DNA of 11,089 nucleotides from positions 1 to 11,089 of the forward strand of contig USPT01000025.1 of the NCBI GenBank assembly GCA_900556705.1. The letters are read 5' to 3'. Source of the stretch: an uncultured Collinsella sp. (GTDB lineage: Bacteria > Actinomycetota > Coriobacteriia > Coriobacteriales > Coriobacteriaceae). Each line of letters starts with the position of its first letter. The stretch's first letter is position 1. Positions 1 to 6,731 of the stretch are shown one piece after another. The notes under the pieces are model-generated. The model saw nothing but the letters and a program-made list of their open reading frames with translations, was not told where the DNA came from and ran no database searches. The position numbers and the translations under genes were made by a program.

Positions 1-76
1 CAGAAGCAGAGATGGAGGCCGGAGCAGCAGCTGCCGCGGGCTCAGCCTTCTTCTTGAACATGTCAAACAGACCCAT
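1..76 (-). CDS. Probable glucose-type PTS IIA protein, N-terminal fragment (partial)
   Basis: Only the first 25 codons are inside the window; the gene runs off the left edge. The peptide begins MGLFDMFKKKAEP and continues into an Ala/Pro-rich stretch. The opening MGLFD followed by a Lys-rich segment resembles the start of Crr-type IIA(Glc) proteins, and the Ala/Pro run would be a flexible linker before the IIA domain. The start is well supported: AGGAG lies 7 nt upstream (84-88), and a good promoter sits further back (126-154). A IIA component would pass phosphate from HPr to a sugar permease, which fits the 6-phospho-beta-glucosidase gene next door on the same strand. No catalytic His is in view, so the assignment rests on the N-terminus and context; another small cytoplasmic protein with a Lys- and Ala-rich start remains possible. 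Confidence 0.5.
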   Translation of the reverse strand, partial: MGLFDMFKKKAEPAAAAAPASISAS

Positions 77-125
77 ACGTTTTCTCCTTTTGATTAAGCG
101 CAACGTTATGCGCATGCCTATGGTG

Positions 126-154
126 ATTATAGTGCCAAATGATCAAATTGCTAA
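126..154 (-). promoter_or_regulatory. Sigma70-type promoter for the IIA-like gene
   Basis: On the minus strand a perfect -10 box TATAAT (complement of 126-131) lies 17 bp downstream of TTAGCA (complement of 149-154), which matches the -35 consensus at 4 of 6 positions. Transcription would begin near 119, giving a leader of about 43 nt before the start codon at 76. This suggests the IIA-like gene is transcribed independently of the GH1 gene that ends at 227. Confidence 0.55.
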
Positions 155-158
155 GGTG

Positions 159-179
159 AGGGCTCGAATCGCAAGCCCT
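159..179. other. Small hairpin downstream of the GH1 gene
   Basis: AGGGCTCG (159-166) and CGCAAGCCCT (170-179) can pair as a stem of about 8 bp with one G-T wobble and a 5-nt loop. It lies about 50 bp past the stop of the minus-strand GH1 gene and just upstream of the IIA-like promoter. There is no T-run after it on either strand, so it would be a poor intrinsic terminator. The 10-bp unit CAAGCCCTTC is also repeated in tandem here (172-191). Confidence 0.25.
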
Positions 180-226
180 TCCAAGCCCTTCCCAAAACCT
201 TTTACCAGTGGCACTCATATTGTCGA

Positions 227-1675
227 TTACTCCAAGCCCTCGGTGCCGTTGGACTTGATGATCTTCTGATATGCGAAGAAGCTGTCCTTGCGGCGGCGCT
301 CGTAGGTACCGGTGCCGTCGTCGTACTTATCGACGTGGATGAAGCCGTAGCGCTTGCGCATCTCGCCAGTGCCGGCGGAAACCAGGTCGATGGGACCCCA
401 CCAGGTGTAGGCGATCAGGTCAACGCCGTCGGCGATGGCCTCGCCCATAGCCTTGATGTGGCTCTGCAGATAGGCGATGCGGTACGGGTCGTGGATGGAG
501 CCGTCCTCCTCGACCTCGTCGTAGGCACCCATGCCGTTCTCGACCACCATCAGCGGAATCTCGTAGCGGGCGTAAATCTCGTTGAGGGCGATGCGCAGGC
601 CCAGCGGATCGATCTGCCAGCCCCAGTCGGTGGACTCCAGATAGGGATTCTTGCCGCCAAAGGTCATGTTGCCCTCGGTCATCTCGTGGTCCTTGTGGGT
701 GCCCACGGTGCCGGACATGTAGTAGCTAAAGGTGTAGAAATCAACCTTGCCGTCGGCGATATCCTGCAGGTCGCCGTCCTCCATCACGAGCTCAACATCG
801 TTCTCGGCCCAGAAGCGCTTGGCATAGAACGGGTACTTGCCGCGCACCTGTACGTCGGAGCAATACCAGTTCATGGTGTTCATCTCCTGCTGCGCGGCGA
901 ACACGTCGGCCGGATCGCACGTGGCGGCATAGGAGAGGATGAAGCAGTCCATGTTGCCCATCTTAAACTGCGGGTAATGCTCGTGGGCATAGCGCACGAC
1001 GCGGCCGCTGGCGACAAACTGGTGATGCAGCGCCTGCATACGAGCCTGCGGCGTGGTATGGACCGCCGATGCCGGACCCTCAAAGCCCTGAATCATGCTG
1101 GTCTCAAAGAGGTTGCCCATGTCCTGAGTACCGCAGTTGATCTCGTTGAAGGTGAGCCAGAACTTGACCTTGTCCTGATAGCGGTCGAAGACGGTCTGGC
1201 AGTACTTCTCAAAGAAGCTGATGAGCTCGCGGCTCGCCCAGCCGTTGTATTTCTCGACCAGGTGATAGGGCATCTCGTAGTGCGAGAGGGTCACGAGCGG
1301 CTCGATATTGTGGGCGCGCAGGCAGTTGAAGACGCGGTCGTAGAAGGCGAGACCGGCCTCATTGGGCTCAGCGTCGTCGCCGTTGGGGAAGATACGGCTC
1401 CAGGAGATGGACATGCGGAACATATTGAAGCCCATCTCGGCGAACAGCGCGATGTCCTCCTCGTAGTGATGGTAGAAATCGATACCGTCATGATTGGGGT
1501 AGAAGCGGTTGGGGTCGATGTCGATCGTAATCTGACGTGGCTCCTTGTAGCTGCCGCCCAAGAAATGGTCGTCGACGGAAGGACCGCGGCCGTCCACGTT
1601 CCAAGCGCCCTCAAACTGGTTGGCGGCGGTGGCGCCACCCCAATAGAAACCCTTGGGGAACTTGATGTTTGCCAT
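227..1675 (-). CDS. GH1 6-phospho-beta-glucosidase
   Basis: This 482-residue protein is a full-length glycoside hydrolase family 1 enzyme. It should hydrolyse 6-phospho-beta-glucosides, such as those delivered by a PTS, to glucose 6-phosphate plus aglycone or glucose, in the cytoplasm. GH1 landmarks are in order: FYWGGATAANQFEGAW near residues 10-25, the acid/base Glu178 in LTFNEIN, and the nucleophile Glu379 in VVENG. The loop VSAGTGEMRKRYGF holds Ser433, Lys441 and Tyr443 in the spacing seen in the phosphate-binding site of 6-phospho-glycosidases, which points to phosphorylated substrates. The start at 1675 (MANIKF) is chosen because AGGAG lies 6 nt upstream. An ATG two codons earlier has no room for a ribosome site, and the longer open frame reaching 2119 only overlaps the AraC gene. 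The gene lies 173 bp downstream of araC on the same strand. Confidence 0.95.
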   Translation of the reverse strand: MANIKFPKGFYWGGATAANQFEGAWNVDGRGPSVDDHFLGGSYKEPRQITIDIDPNRFYPNHDGIDFYHHYEEDIALFAEMGFNMFRMSISWSRIFPNGDDAEPNEAGLAFYDRVFNCLRAHNIEPLVTLSHYEMPYHLVEKYNGWASRELISFFEKYCQTVFDRYQDKVKFWLTFNEINCGTQDMGNLFETSMIQGFEGPASAVHTTPQARMQALHHQFVASGRVVRYAHEHYPQFKMGNMDCFILSYAATCDPADVFAAQQEMNTMNWYCSDVQVRGKYPFYAKRFWAENDVELVMEDGDLQDIADGKVDFYTFSYYMSGTVGTHKDHEMTEGNMTFGGKNPYLESTDWGWQIDPLGLRIALNEIYARYEIPLMVVENGMGAYDEVEEDGSIHDPYRIAYLQSHIKAMGEAIADGVDLIAYTWWGPIDLVSAGTGEMRKRYGFIHVDKYDDGTGTYERRRKDSFFAYQKIIKSNGTEGLE

Positions 1676-1812
1676 GAGCATCTCCTTTGCATCGCGGGTC
1701 GATAATCCGAGTATCGCCTGCGCACGAGACGGGCAGAAGCGGGCGCGCCAAACCCGACACTTCTTTTCGCGCCCACGGACCGCCGCCGCCCCGTCCCTGA
1801 CACTTCCTGATA
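1676..1812 (-). promoter_or_regulatory. Upstream region of the GH1 gene
   Basis: This non-coding stretch between the GH1 start and the hairpin after the AraC gene should hold the GH1 promoter. The best -10 candidate on the minus strand is GATACT in GGCGATACTCGG, but no convincing -35 lies 17 bp upstream. GACACTTC occurs twice on the plus strand (1756-1763 and 1799-1806), 43 bp apart or about four helical turns, and could be a pair of regulator half-sites. The ribosome site AAAGGAG is at 1682-1688. Confidence 0.3.
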
Positions 1813-1850
1813 CCGACCAAAAAAGGGACAGGTTTATTTTGGAAGGTTTT
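1813..1850. repeat. Hairpin repeat, type A copy 1, directly after araC
   Basis: On the minus strand this element begins at the AraC stop codon. It has the stem halves ACC-TT-CCAAAA and TTTTGG-TC-GGT around a loop containing AAACCTGTCCC. Positions 1820-1850 match the reverse complement of 5524-5554 at 30 of 31 bases. Both copies have the same orientation relative to the gene that ends beside them. The position and the T-run suggest a role in transcript ending or 3' end protection, but the T-run lies inside the structure rather than after it. Confidence 0.7.
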
Positions 1851-2856
1851 ATCTGAGCAAACGCCGGCGGTAGGCGGCCGGCGTGCAGCCATAGCGCTCG
1901 GCAAATTTTTTGTAGAAGAAGCTCATATTGGCATAGCCCACCTCGCGCGCTGCGGCCTCTGCAGTAGCACCGGTGTCGAGTAGAGCCGCCGCGCGTGTCA
2001 GGCGGCTCTCCTGCACGAGCTGCATAAACGTGCGGCCCGTCTGCCGCTTGAGCAGCGCGCTCGCGTAGTTGGGGCTCAGGTGCAGGTGGTGGGCTAAGTC
2101 GTCGAGTGTGCAATCGCAAGCATGCCGCTCGATGTAGCCCACGGCGGCCGCGACCTGCGCCGAAGGCAGCGTGGGCATGTCCGCCTGCAACAGCGATGTC
2201 TCATAGCTTTGCATCAGCTCAACCAGCAGCAACTCAAACAGCCTCGACACGGTCTGGGGACTCGCCGCCGTCGGCTCCAGAAGCTCGCACAGTATCTCCT
2301 GCATGTATCGGCGCACGCGGCGGCTGTTGCCCGTGCGGAAATGCACATGGCCGCGGTGGTCGGTTTCGTCATTGAGGGCATTAATGAGGAACTGCGAGAC
2401 GGTGCTTGACGGCGACAGGCTCTGCTCTAGGCTGCGGTGCAACATCGGCCGCGAGATAACGATGCTCAGCATAATGTCATGCTCGCCGAGCTCGCCCACG
2501 GCATGTGGACAGGCCGCGTCGAGCAAGAGCACCTCGTTTTGGGCAAGCGTGAGCTGTGCGCCGTTGACGACCTGTGGCGCATGACCGCGATAGACATAGC
2601 TGATTTCGACATAATCGTGCACATGCTCCGGCACGGGGTTAAAGCGCGAGTTGCGTACAATCGACAGACCCTCGGGCATGCCTTCTTGGTGCAAGGCTCG
2701 CGTCGGGTCACCGATTTTACGGATATGTTTCTCACCTATATTCTGCTGATGACCCGAGCCGAACGCATCATTCCAGTCATAGCGGGCGCCTGCGTGGTAA
2801 GCACGCTCGCTGTCGGTCAGCTCGAGCAGAAGGCTGTCTAAACGTGCGAGATCCAT
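1849..2856 (-). CDS. AraC-family transcriptional regulator
   Basis: This 335-residue protein has the standard AraC layout. An N-terminal cupin-like sensor spans about residues 65-170, with the sequence PEHVHDYVEISYVYRG (His78, His80, Glu84) typical of its first strands. Two helix-turn-helix units follow at about 248-270 (LDDLAHHLHLSPNYASALLKR) and 296-318 (GYANMSFFYKKFAERYGCTPAAYRR). The family usually activates sugar catabolic genes after binding a sugar or derivative. It is transcribed away from the GH106-like gene across a 116 bp gap and lies upstream of the GH1 gene on the same strand, so both are likely targets. The ATG at 2856 gives a full sensor domain but has no clear Shine-Dalgarno sequence, suggesting low or leaderless-like expression. 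Substrate specificity cannot be read from the sequence. Confidence 0.93.
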   Translation of the reverse strand: MDLARLDSLLLELTDSERAYHAGARYDWNDAFGSGHQQNIGEKHIRKIGDPTRALHQEGMPEGLSIVRNSRFNPVPEHVHDYVEISYVYRGHAPQVVNGAQLTLAQNEVLLLDAACPHAVGELGEHDIMLSIVISRPMLHRSLEQSLSPSSTVSQFLINALNDETDHRGHVHFRTGNSRRVRRYMQEILCELLEPTAASPQTVSRLFELLLVELMQSYETSLLQADMPTLPSAQVAAAVGYIERHACDCTLDDLAHHLHLSPNYASALLKRQTGRTFMQLVQESRLTRAAALLDTGATAEAAAREVGYANMSFFYKKFAERYGCTPAAYRRRLLR

Positions 2857-2972
2857 GGCATCACTATCGTTGATTCAGTCATATGCTGTCGTGATTTTGA
2901 TATTAGCAGGAATGCGCGCGCGGCGTACTCTGACTTCAATCGATTTAAAAGGTTGGTTTTAGAGGAGTGGAT
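2857..2972. promoter_or_regulatory. Divergent control region between araC and the GH106-like gene
   Basis: This 116 bp gap must hold the promoters for both divergent genes. It is AT-rich compared with the flanking genes. TGATT occurs at 2871-2875 and again at 2892-2896, as a direct repeat spaced 21 bp, the two-turn spacing used by AraC proteins for adjacent half-sites. TTTAAA at 2944-2949 is a possible -10 for the plus-strand gene, without a good -35. The plus-strand ribosome site AGGAG lies at 2963-2967, 5 nt before the ATG. Confidence 0.45.
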
Positions 2973-5540
2973 ATGGCGGCATGCGACAACCATGTGCTTC
3001 CGTTCTTGTGGCTCAAGGGCGAGGCGCACGAGACGATTACCGAATACTTGGAGCAGATTGCCGGTGCGGACATCCGCGAGGTCTGCCTCGAATCGCGCAC
3101 GCATCCCGAGTTTTGTCGCGACGGCTGGTGGGCTGACCTGCGTTTTATCATTGGCGAGTGCAAGCGCTTGGGGTTGAAGATCTGGCTGCTCGACGACGCC
3201 CATTTCCCCACGGGCTACGCCAACGGCGCGCTTGCGGGCGAGGATGTTGACCCCGCGCTTAAGAAGACCGTGCTCAAACATCGCACGGTTACGGTCGTTG
3301 GTCCCCAGCCGTCCACGGTCATCAAGCTCGGCAATCTTATGGATCCCACGGAGCGCTTTGTGGGTGCGGCGACTTTCGACGCCGCCGGCGCACCGCTCGA
3401 CTTTGAGCTCTCCGTTGAGCAGGCCGACGGCACCCCCGCCCGCCTGCGTTTTGACGCGCCCGCCGGCATCACCACCGTCGAGCTCTTCGTCACCAGCCAA
3501 AAAACCGGCTTTCGCGATGAGTACATCAACATGGTCGACGCCGATTCGTGCCGCGCGCTCATCGATGCCGTCTACGAGCCCACGTTTGAGCATCTGGGCG
3601 ACGAGTTCGGCTGCACCATCCTGGGGTTCTTTACCGATGAGCCAGGCTTTATGAACGAGAAGGGCACGGCTCTCGACGACGCTTCTACCAGCAGCTTTAT
3701 TGGACGCGGCGATATGGCACTACCTTGGTCGGACGAGCTTGCCAGCCGCCTGCGCAATGCACTTGGCGAGGACTGGCTCACCAAGCTACACGGCCTTTGG
3801 ACACGCGAGGCAGATGGCGCTCGAGTCCGTCACACCTACATGGACATTGCCACGCAACTCTACCGCACCTGCTTTGACGAGCAGATCGGCGACTGGTGCC
3901 GTGAGCACGGCGTCATGCACATCGGACATGTGATTGAGGACAAAAGCTGCCACACGCGCCTGGGCCAGGGCGCCGGGCACTACTTCCGCGCTGTCGCCGG
4001 TCAGGACATGGCGGGCATCGATGTGGTTATCAACCAGCTCGCCCCTGGCATCGACCACGGCCCTTACAGCTACTTCCATGGCGCATGGAACATCGAGTTC
4101 TTTACCTACGCGCTTGCCAAACTGGGCTCTTCGGCCGCGCGCCTCGACCCCAAAAAACAAGGACGCTGCATGGCCGAGGTCTTCGGCGCCTTCGGCTGGC
4201 ACGAGGGCTTGCGCGGGATGAAATGGATTGCCGACCACATGCTCGTCCGCGGCGTCAATTGGTTTACGCCGCACGCGTTTAGCATGGCGCCCTTTCCCGA
4301 TTGGGACTGCCCGCCGCACTTTTACGCGCACGGCAACAATCCGCAGTGGCCGCACTTTGGGCAGCTCATGAGCTATATGAACCGCACGGCAACACTGCTT
4401 TCGGGAGGCTGTGCCACGCGTCCCGTCGCCATCCTGTACCACGCCGATGCCGAGTGGGCCGGCAGCGCCATGCCTATCGAGCGCGTGGCTGCCGAGCTCA
4501 CGCGTGCGCAGATCGACTTTGATTTTGTGCCCGCCGAGGCTTTTGAAGACAAGAGCCGCTACGAGGTTTCGATTGCCGACGGATTACTTTGCGTTAACAA
4601 CTGCCGCTACCAGGCATTTGTTATGCCCGGTGCTACGTTTATTGGCGCGGAGACGGCGCAGGCCGTAAGGCGCATGATTGATGCGGGAGTTATGGTCCTT
4701 GCCGTCGACGAGGTGCCGAGCGCGCTTTACGACGCGGACGTCGTGGTTGAACTGGGTGAACTTGCAGCGACTCAGCTTGCCGATATGGCGGGCGTGTTGG
4801 CGAGCGCTGGGCTGCAGACGGTTGTCACCGACACGCCCCAGCCCTGGTTGCGCGCGCTTCGTTACGAGCGCGCCGGCGAGACCTACGTTATGCTCGTCAA
4901 CGAGCACCCACGCGAGCGCATCGACTGCACGGTTGCGCTTGCGACAGGCGAGCGCCTTTGCGGCACGCGGCTCGACCTGTTAAACGGTATCGAGCCCGTT
5001 GCGTTTGACGGTGCGTTGGAGCTCGCACCCTTCGAGAGCTGCTTCGTTGTTTTGGAAGCGGGCAGCGAGGATGCGCCCGGAGACGGCGCAATCGACGCTG
5101 ATGCATCGCTCGACCTGCGCATCGAAGGCCCATGGACCGTTGCCCTCTCCCCTGCCGGCAGCAATGGCGCCTTTGGTGAAGCGCAAGAGCTCGAGCACCT
5201 ATGCGACCTTACAACCGATCTGTTCACCGGCACCTGCGGCACCTACCGATATCATGCGTCGTTTGAGCTGGCGAACGACCTTGCCGATGCCACAATCGAC
5301 CTGGGAGATGTCTACGAAGTCGCGACACTTACGCTCGACGGACACCCACTCGGCACACGCATCTGTCCGCCCTATCGCTTTGTCATCAATCCTCTTGCTG
5401 CCGGCACGCACGAACTCACCGTCGACGTCATCAACACGCTCGATCATGCGATTCCCGACATCTTCGCCCTCACCGAACCCGTCGCCCCGAGCGGCATCCT
5501 CGGCCCCGTTACCCTTTGCGGGCAAAACCTGCCAAAATAA
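2973..5540 (+). CDS. GH106-like glycoside hydrolase (putative alpha-L-rhamnosidase family)
   Basis: This 855-residue protein resembles the broad GH106-like group of TIM-barrel hydrolases with a C-terminal beta-sandwich. Barrel landmarks are VLPFLWLKGE (8-17), VCLESRTHPEF (37-47), LKIWLLDDAHFPTG (68-81, the strand 'lkvWLyDe..fPsG' of this group), FFTDEPGF (219-226) and MAEVFGAFGW (400-409). The block KWIADHMLVRGVNWFTPHAF (417-436) follows. Acidic residues Asp222, Glu223 and Glu402 are plausible catalytic or binding positions but cannot be fixed from one sequence. A jelly-roll domain of GH2/GH106 style lies at about 710-845 (DLGDVYEVATLTLDGHPLGTR). There is no signal peptide, so it should be cytoplasmic. 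The ATG at 2973 has AGGAG 5 nt upstream; a GTG at 2967 overlaps that site and is less likely. The last five codons and stop fall inside a hairpin repeat. Substrate is uncertain: rhamnosides are a family-based guess. Confidence 0.8.
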   Translation: MAACDNHVLPFLWLKGEAHETITEYLEQIAGADIREVCLESRTHPEFCRDGWWADLRFIIGECKRLGLKIWLLDDAHFPTGYANGALAGEDVDPALKKTVLKHRTVTVVGPQPSTVIKLGNLMDPTERFVGAATFDAAGAPLDFELSVEQADGTPARLRFDAPAGITTVELFVTSQKTGFRDEYINMVDADSCRALIDAVYEPTFEHLGDEFGCTILGFFTDEPGFMNEKGTALDDASTSSFIGRGDMALPWSDELASRLRNALGEDWLTKLHGLWTREADGARVRHTYMDIATQLYRTCFDEQIGDWCREHGVMHIGHVIEDKSCHTRLGQGAGHYFRAVAGQDMAGIDVVINQLAPGIDHGPYSYFHGAWNIEFFTYALAKLGSSAARLDPKKQGRCMAEVFGAFGWHEGLRGMKWIADHMLVRGVNWFTPHAFSMAPFPDWDCPPHFYAHGNNPQWPHFGQLMSYMNRTATLLSGGCATRPVAILYHADAEWAGSAMPIERVAAELTRAQIDFDFVPAEAFEDKSRYEVSIADGLLCVNNCRYQAFVMPGATFIGAETAQAVRRMIDAGVMVLAVDEVPSALYDADVVVELGELAATQLADMAGVLASAGLQTVVTDTPQPWLRALRYERAGETYVMLVNEHPRERIDCTVALATGERLCGTRLDLLNGIEPVAFDGALELAPFESCFVVLEAGSEDAPGDGAIDADASLDLRIEGPWTVALSPAGSNGAFGEAQELEHLCDLTTDLFTGTCGTYRYHASFELANDLADATIDLGDVYEVATLTLDGHPLGTRICPPYRFVINPLAAGTHELTVDVINTLDHAIPDIFALTEPVAPSGILGPVTLCGQNLPK

Positions 5541-5563
5541 ACCTGTCCCTTTTTGGCAGGTTT
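5524..5563. repeat. Hairpin repeat, type A copy 2, spanning the GH gene stop codon
   Basis: AAACCTGCCAAAA (5525-5537) and TTTTGGCAGGTTT (5551-5563) pair perfectly over 13 bp around a 13-nt loop, TAAACCTGTCCCT. The TAA stop of the hydrolase is the first triplet of the loop, and the protein's final residues QNLPK are encoded in and just before the left arm. The right arm ends 9 nt before the ribosome site of the downstream regulator gene. It could act as a partial terminator or mRNA stabiliser between the two genes. It matches the copy at 1820-1850 at 30 of 31 bases. Confidence 0.8.
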
Positions 5564-5582
5564 GTTGAGTGTGGGAGTTCGC

Positions 5583-6437
5583 ATGGATATCAAACGCAAG
5601 ATTTCCGAGGCACAGGGCCTTACCCCTACCGAGCAACAGCTCGGCATTGCAGCCCTTGCCATCGGCGAGGACATCCGCGGGCTTTCTATTAAGGAATTTG
5701 CCGCACGCACCAACGTTTCGGTCGCGAGTGTGCACCGTTTTTGCAAAAAGCTCGGCCTCGAGGGATTCAAAGACCTCAAGGTCGAGCTTATTCGCTTGGC
5801 AACCGAGGCGGGCAATCGGCGCAACGTGGACATCAACTTTCCCTTTGATGCTACATCCAGCCCCGCGCAGGTTATGGAGCGCATGGAGGGGCTCTACCAG
5901 ACCACGCTGGCCGAAACGCAGGAGCTGCTCGACCCCACGCAGCTTGACCACGCCGCCAAGCTCATCGCGAACGCCCGACAGGTCGACATCTACACGGGCT
6001 CGCACAACCTCTATCCAGCGGGAATGTTCCGCGACCGCCTGCTCTCCGCCGGTAAAAGCGCGACGTGCCACGACGGTGTCGAGGCCCAGGTGCGAACGGC
6101 ACTCGCCTCGGGTCCCGACCATGCGGCAATCGTCATCTCCTACAGCGGCCTTGCCCCCAACCTCAAGGACATCTTGCCGATCCTCAGCAGCCGGCATGTC
6201 CCGGTCATCGTCATCGGCACGCCTTATTGCGCGCGCATTCACCCTGGCTTTGCCGCCTACCTTACGGTGAGTGACCACGAGAGCATGACGCATCGCATCA
6301 CGCAGTTCGCCAGCCATATCGCCGTGCAATACGTGCTCGATTCGCTCTACAGCAGCTACTTCGCCAAAGACTACGCCCACTGCTCCGAATTCCTGGAGCG
6401 CTCGTTCCCCTACACCCGCCTCCCGGGGCTCAAGTAG
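5583..6437 (+). CDS. RpiR-family (HTH-SIS) transcriptional regulator
   Basis: This 284-residue protein has the RpiR arrangement. An N-terminal helix-turn-helix domain covers about 1-75, with LSIKEFAARTNVSVASVHRFCKKLG.. at 34 onward matching the family's recognition region. A SIS sugar-phosphate-binding domain covers about 125-255, with DIYTGSHN (135-142) and VISYSGLAPNL (184-194) as the phosphate-binding turns. RpiR proteins sense phosphorylated sugars, which suits a locus with a 6-phospho-glycosidase. The start at 5583 has GGGAG 5 nt upstream; an in-frame ATG at 5553 lies within the hairpin repeat and is unlikely. It follows the hydrolase gene by 42 bp on the same strand and is probably co-transcribed to the extent that the intervening hairpin allows. 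Confidence 0.92.
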   Translation: MDIKRKISEAQGLTPTEQQLGIAALAIGEDIRGLSIKEFAARTNVSVASVHRFCKKLGLEGFKDLKVELIRLATEAGNRRNVDINFPFDATSSPAQVMERMEGLYQTTLAETQELLDPTQLDHAAKLIANARQVDIYTGSHNLYPAGMFRDRLLSAGKSATCHDGVEAQVRTALASGPDHAAIVISYSGLAPNLKDILPILSSRHVPVIVIGTPYCARIHPGFAAYLTVSDHESMTHRITQFASHIAVQYVLDSLYSSYFAKDYAHCSEFLERSFPYTRLPGLK

Positions 6438-6470
6438 CGACGAGCGTGGATTTTCGGACGCTTATCTAAC

Positions 6471-6534
6471 GAGCGTGGATAATCTCCCACTTTGAGGCCG
6501 TCACCGAGCCAAAAACGGGAGATTATCCACGCTC
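6471..6534. repeat. 18-bp inverted repeat (type D palindrome)
   Basis: GAGCGTGGATAATCTCCC (6471-6488) is matched by its exact reverse complement at 6517-6534, with a 28-nt centre. After a 2-nt mismatch the pairing resumes with TTT/AAA inside. An extra copy of the outer 11 bases lies at 6441-6451 in direct orientation. It looks like an intergenic repetitive palindrome (REP-like) and could also end transcripts from the rpiR-like gene. Confidence 0.75.
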
Positions 6535-6543
6535 ATTCACGAC

Positions 6544-6572
6544 TAGTCATTTAAGAACGTCCCCAATGACTA
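6544..6572. repeat. Small hairpin, type B of the loop-core family
   Basis: TAGTCATT (6544-6551) and AATGACTA (6565-6572) pair perfectly over 8 bp around the 13-nt loop TAAGAACGTCCCC. The loop has the same length as that of the 5524-5563 hairpin and agrees with it at 8 of 13 positions (TAA....GTCCC), although the stems are unrelated. Confidence 0.65.
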
Positions 6573-6617
6573 CCCATCCGGAGCAAGACAACGCCGCAAG
6601 TAGAGGACGGACAGCGA

Positions 6618-6718
6618 GCGCCGCCCAGGGCGAACAAGTTGGCATGAAAAAGGCGAGGCATTGGCCTTCTGGTCACGCCTCGCCTTTTGAATGACAAATT
6701 GTTCGCCCTGGGCGGCGC
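6618..6718. repeat. Large imperfect palindrome (about 100 bp)
   Basis: The outer 20 bases (6618-6637) are the exact reverse complement of 6699-6718. Between the outer and inner stems the arms still agree at most positions. The inner stem AAAAGGCGAGGC/GCCTCGCCTTTT is perfect. Weaker complementarity extends outward to about 6602 and 6735. The whole would fold as one long hairpin of roughly 40-bp arms. It may be a miniature mobile or repetitive palindrome that also supplies the terminator for two convergent genes. Confidence 0.75.
6648..6688. terminator. Bidirectional intrinsic terminator between the rpiR-like gene and pyrE
   Basis: A perfect 12-bp stem AAAAGGCGAGGC (6648-6659) / GCCTCGCCTTTT (6677-6688) has a GC-rich body and ends in T-runs on both strands, the usual form of a two-way rho-independent terminator. 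The 17-nt loop can form a small extra stem. It lies between two genes that converge on it. Confidence 0.75.
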
Positions 6719-6731
6719 GCAGCGTCGGTCG

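Noticed and set aside
117..140. Sigma54 promoter suggested by TTTGGCAC upstream of the IIA-like gene
   Set aside because: The matching -12 element is absent, while a perfect TATAAT with correct -35 spacing explains the site.
335..1705. A 456-codon plus-strand open frame opposite the GH1 gene
   Set aside because: It lies antisense to a gene with clear catalytic motifs, its translation has no recognisable domain, and it lacks a ribosome site; high GC makes long shadow frames common.
1676..2119. N-terminal extension of the GH1 frame upstream of 1675
   Set aside because: It runs through the hairpin repeat and overlaps the AraC gene, has no GH1 similarity, and the ATG at 1675 has a good ribosome site.
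2838..3593. A 251-codon minus-strand frame across the araC/hydrolase gap
   Set aside because: It would cover the divergent promoter region and oppose the hydrolase gene; no domain is recognisable.
1813..5563. Composite transposon bounded by the 31-bp inverted copies
   Set aside because: There is no transposase and no target duplication, and each copy is oriented with the gene that ends beside it, as expected for 3' end elements.
5199..6380. A 393-codon minus-strand frame opposite the hydrolase end and the rpiR-like gene
   Set aside because: Both opposite genes have clear family motifs; this frame has none and crosses their junction.
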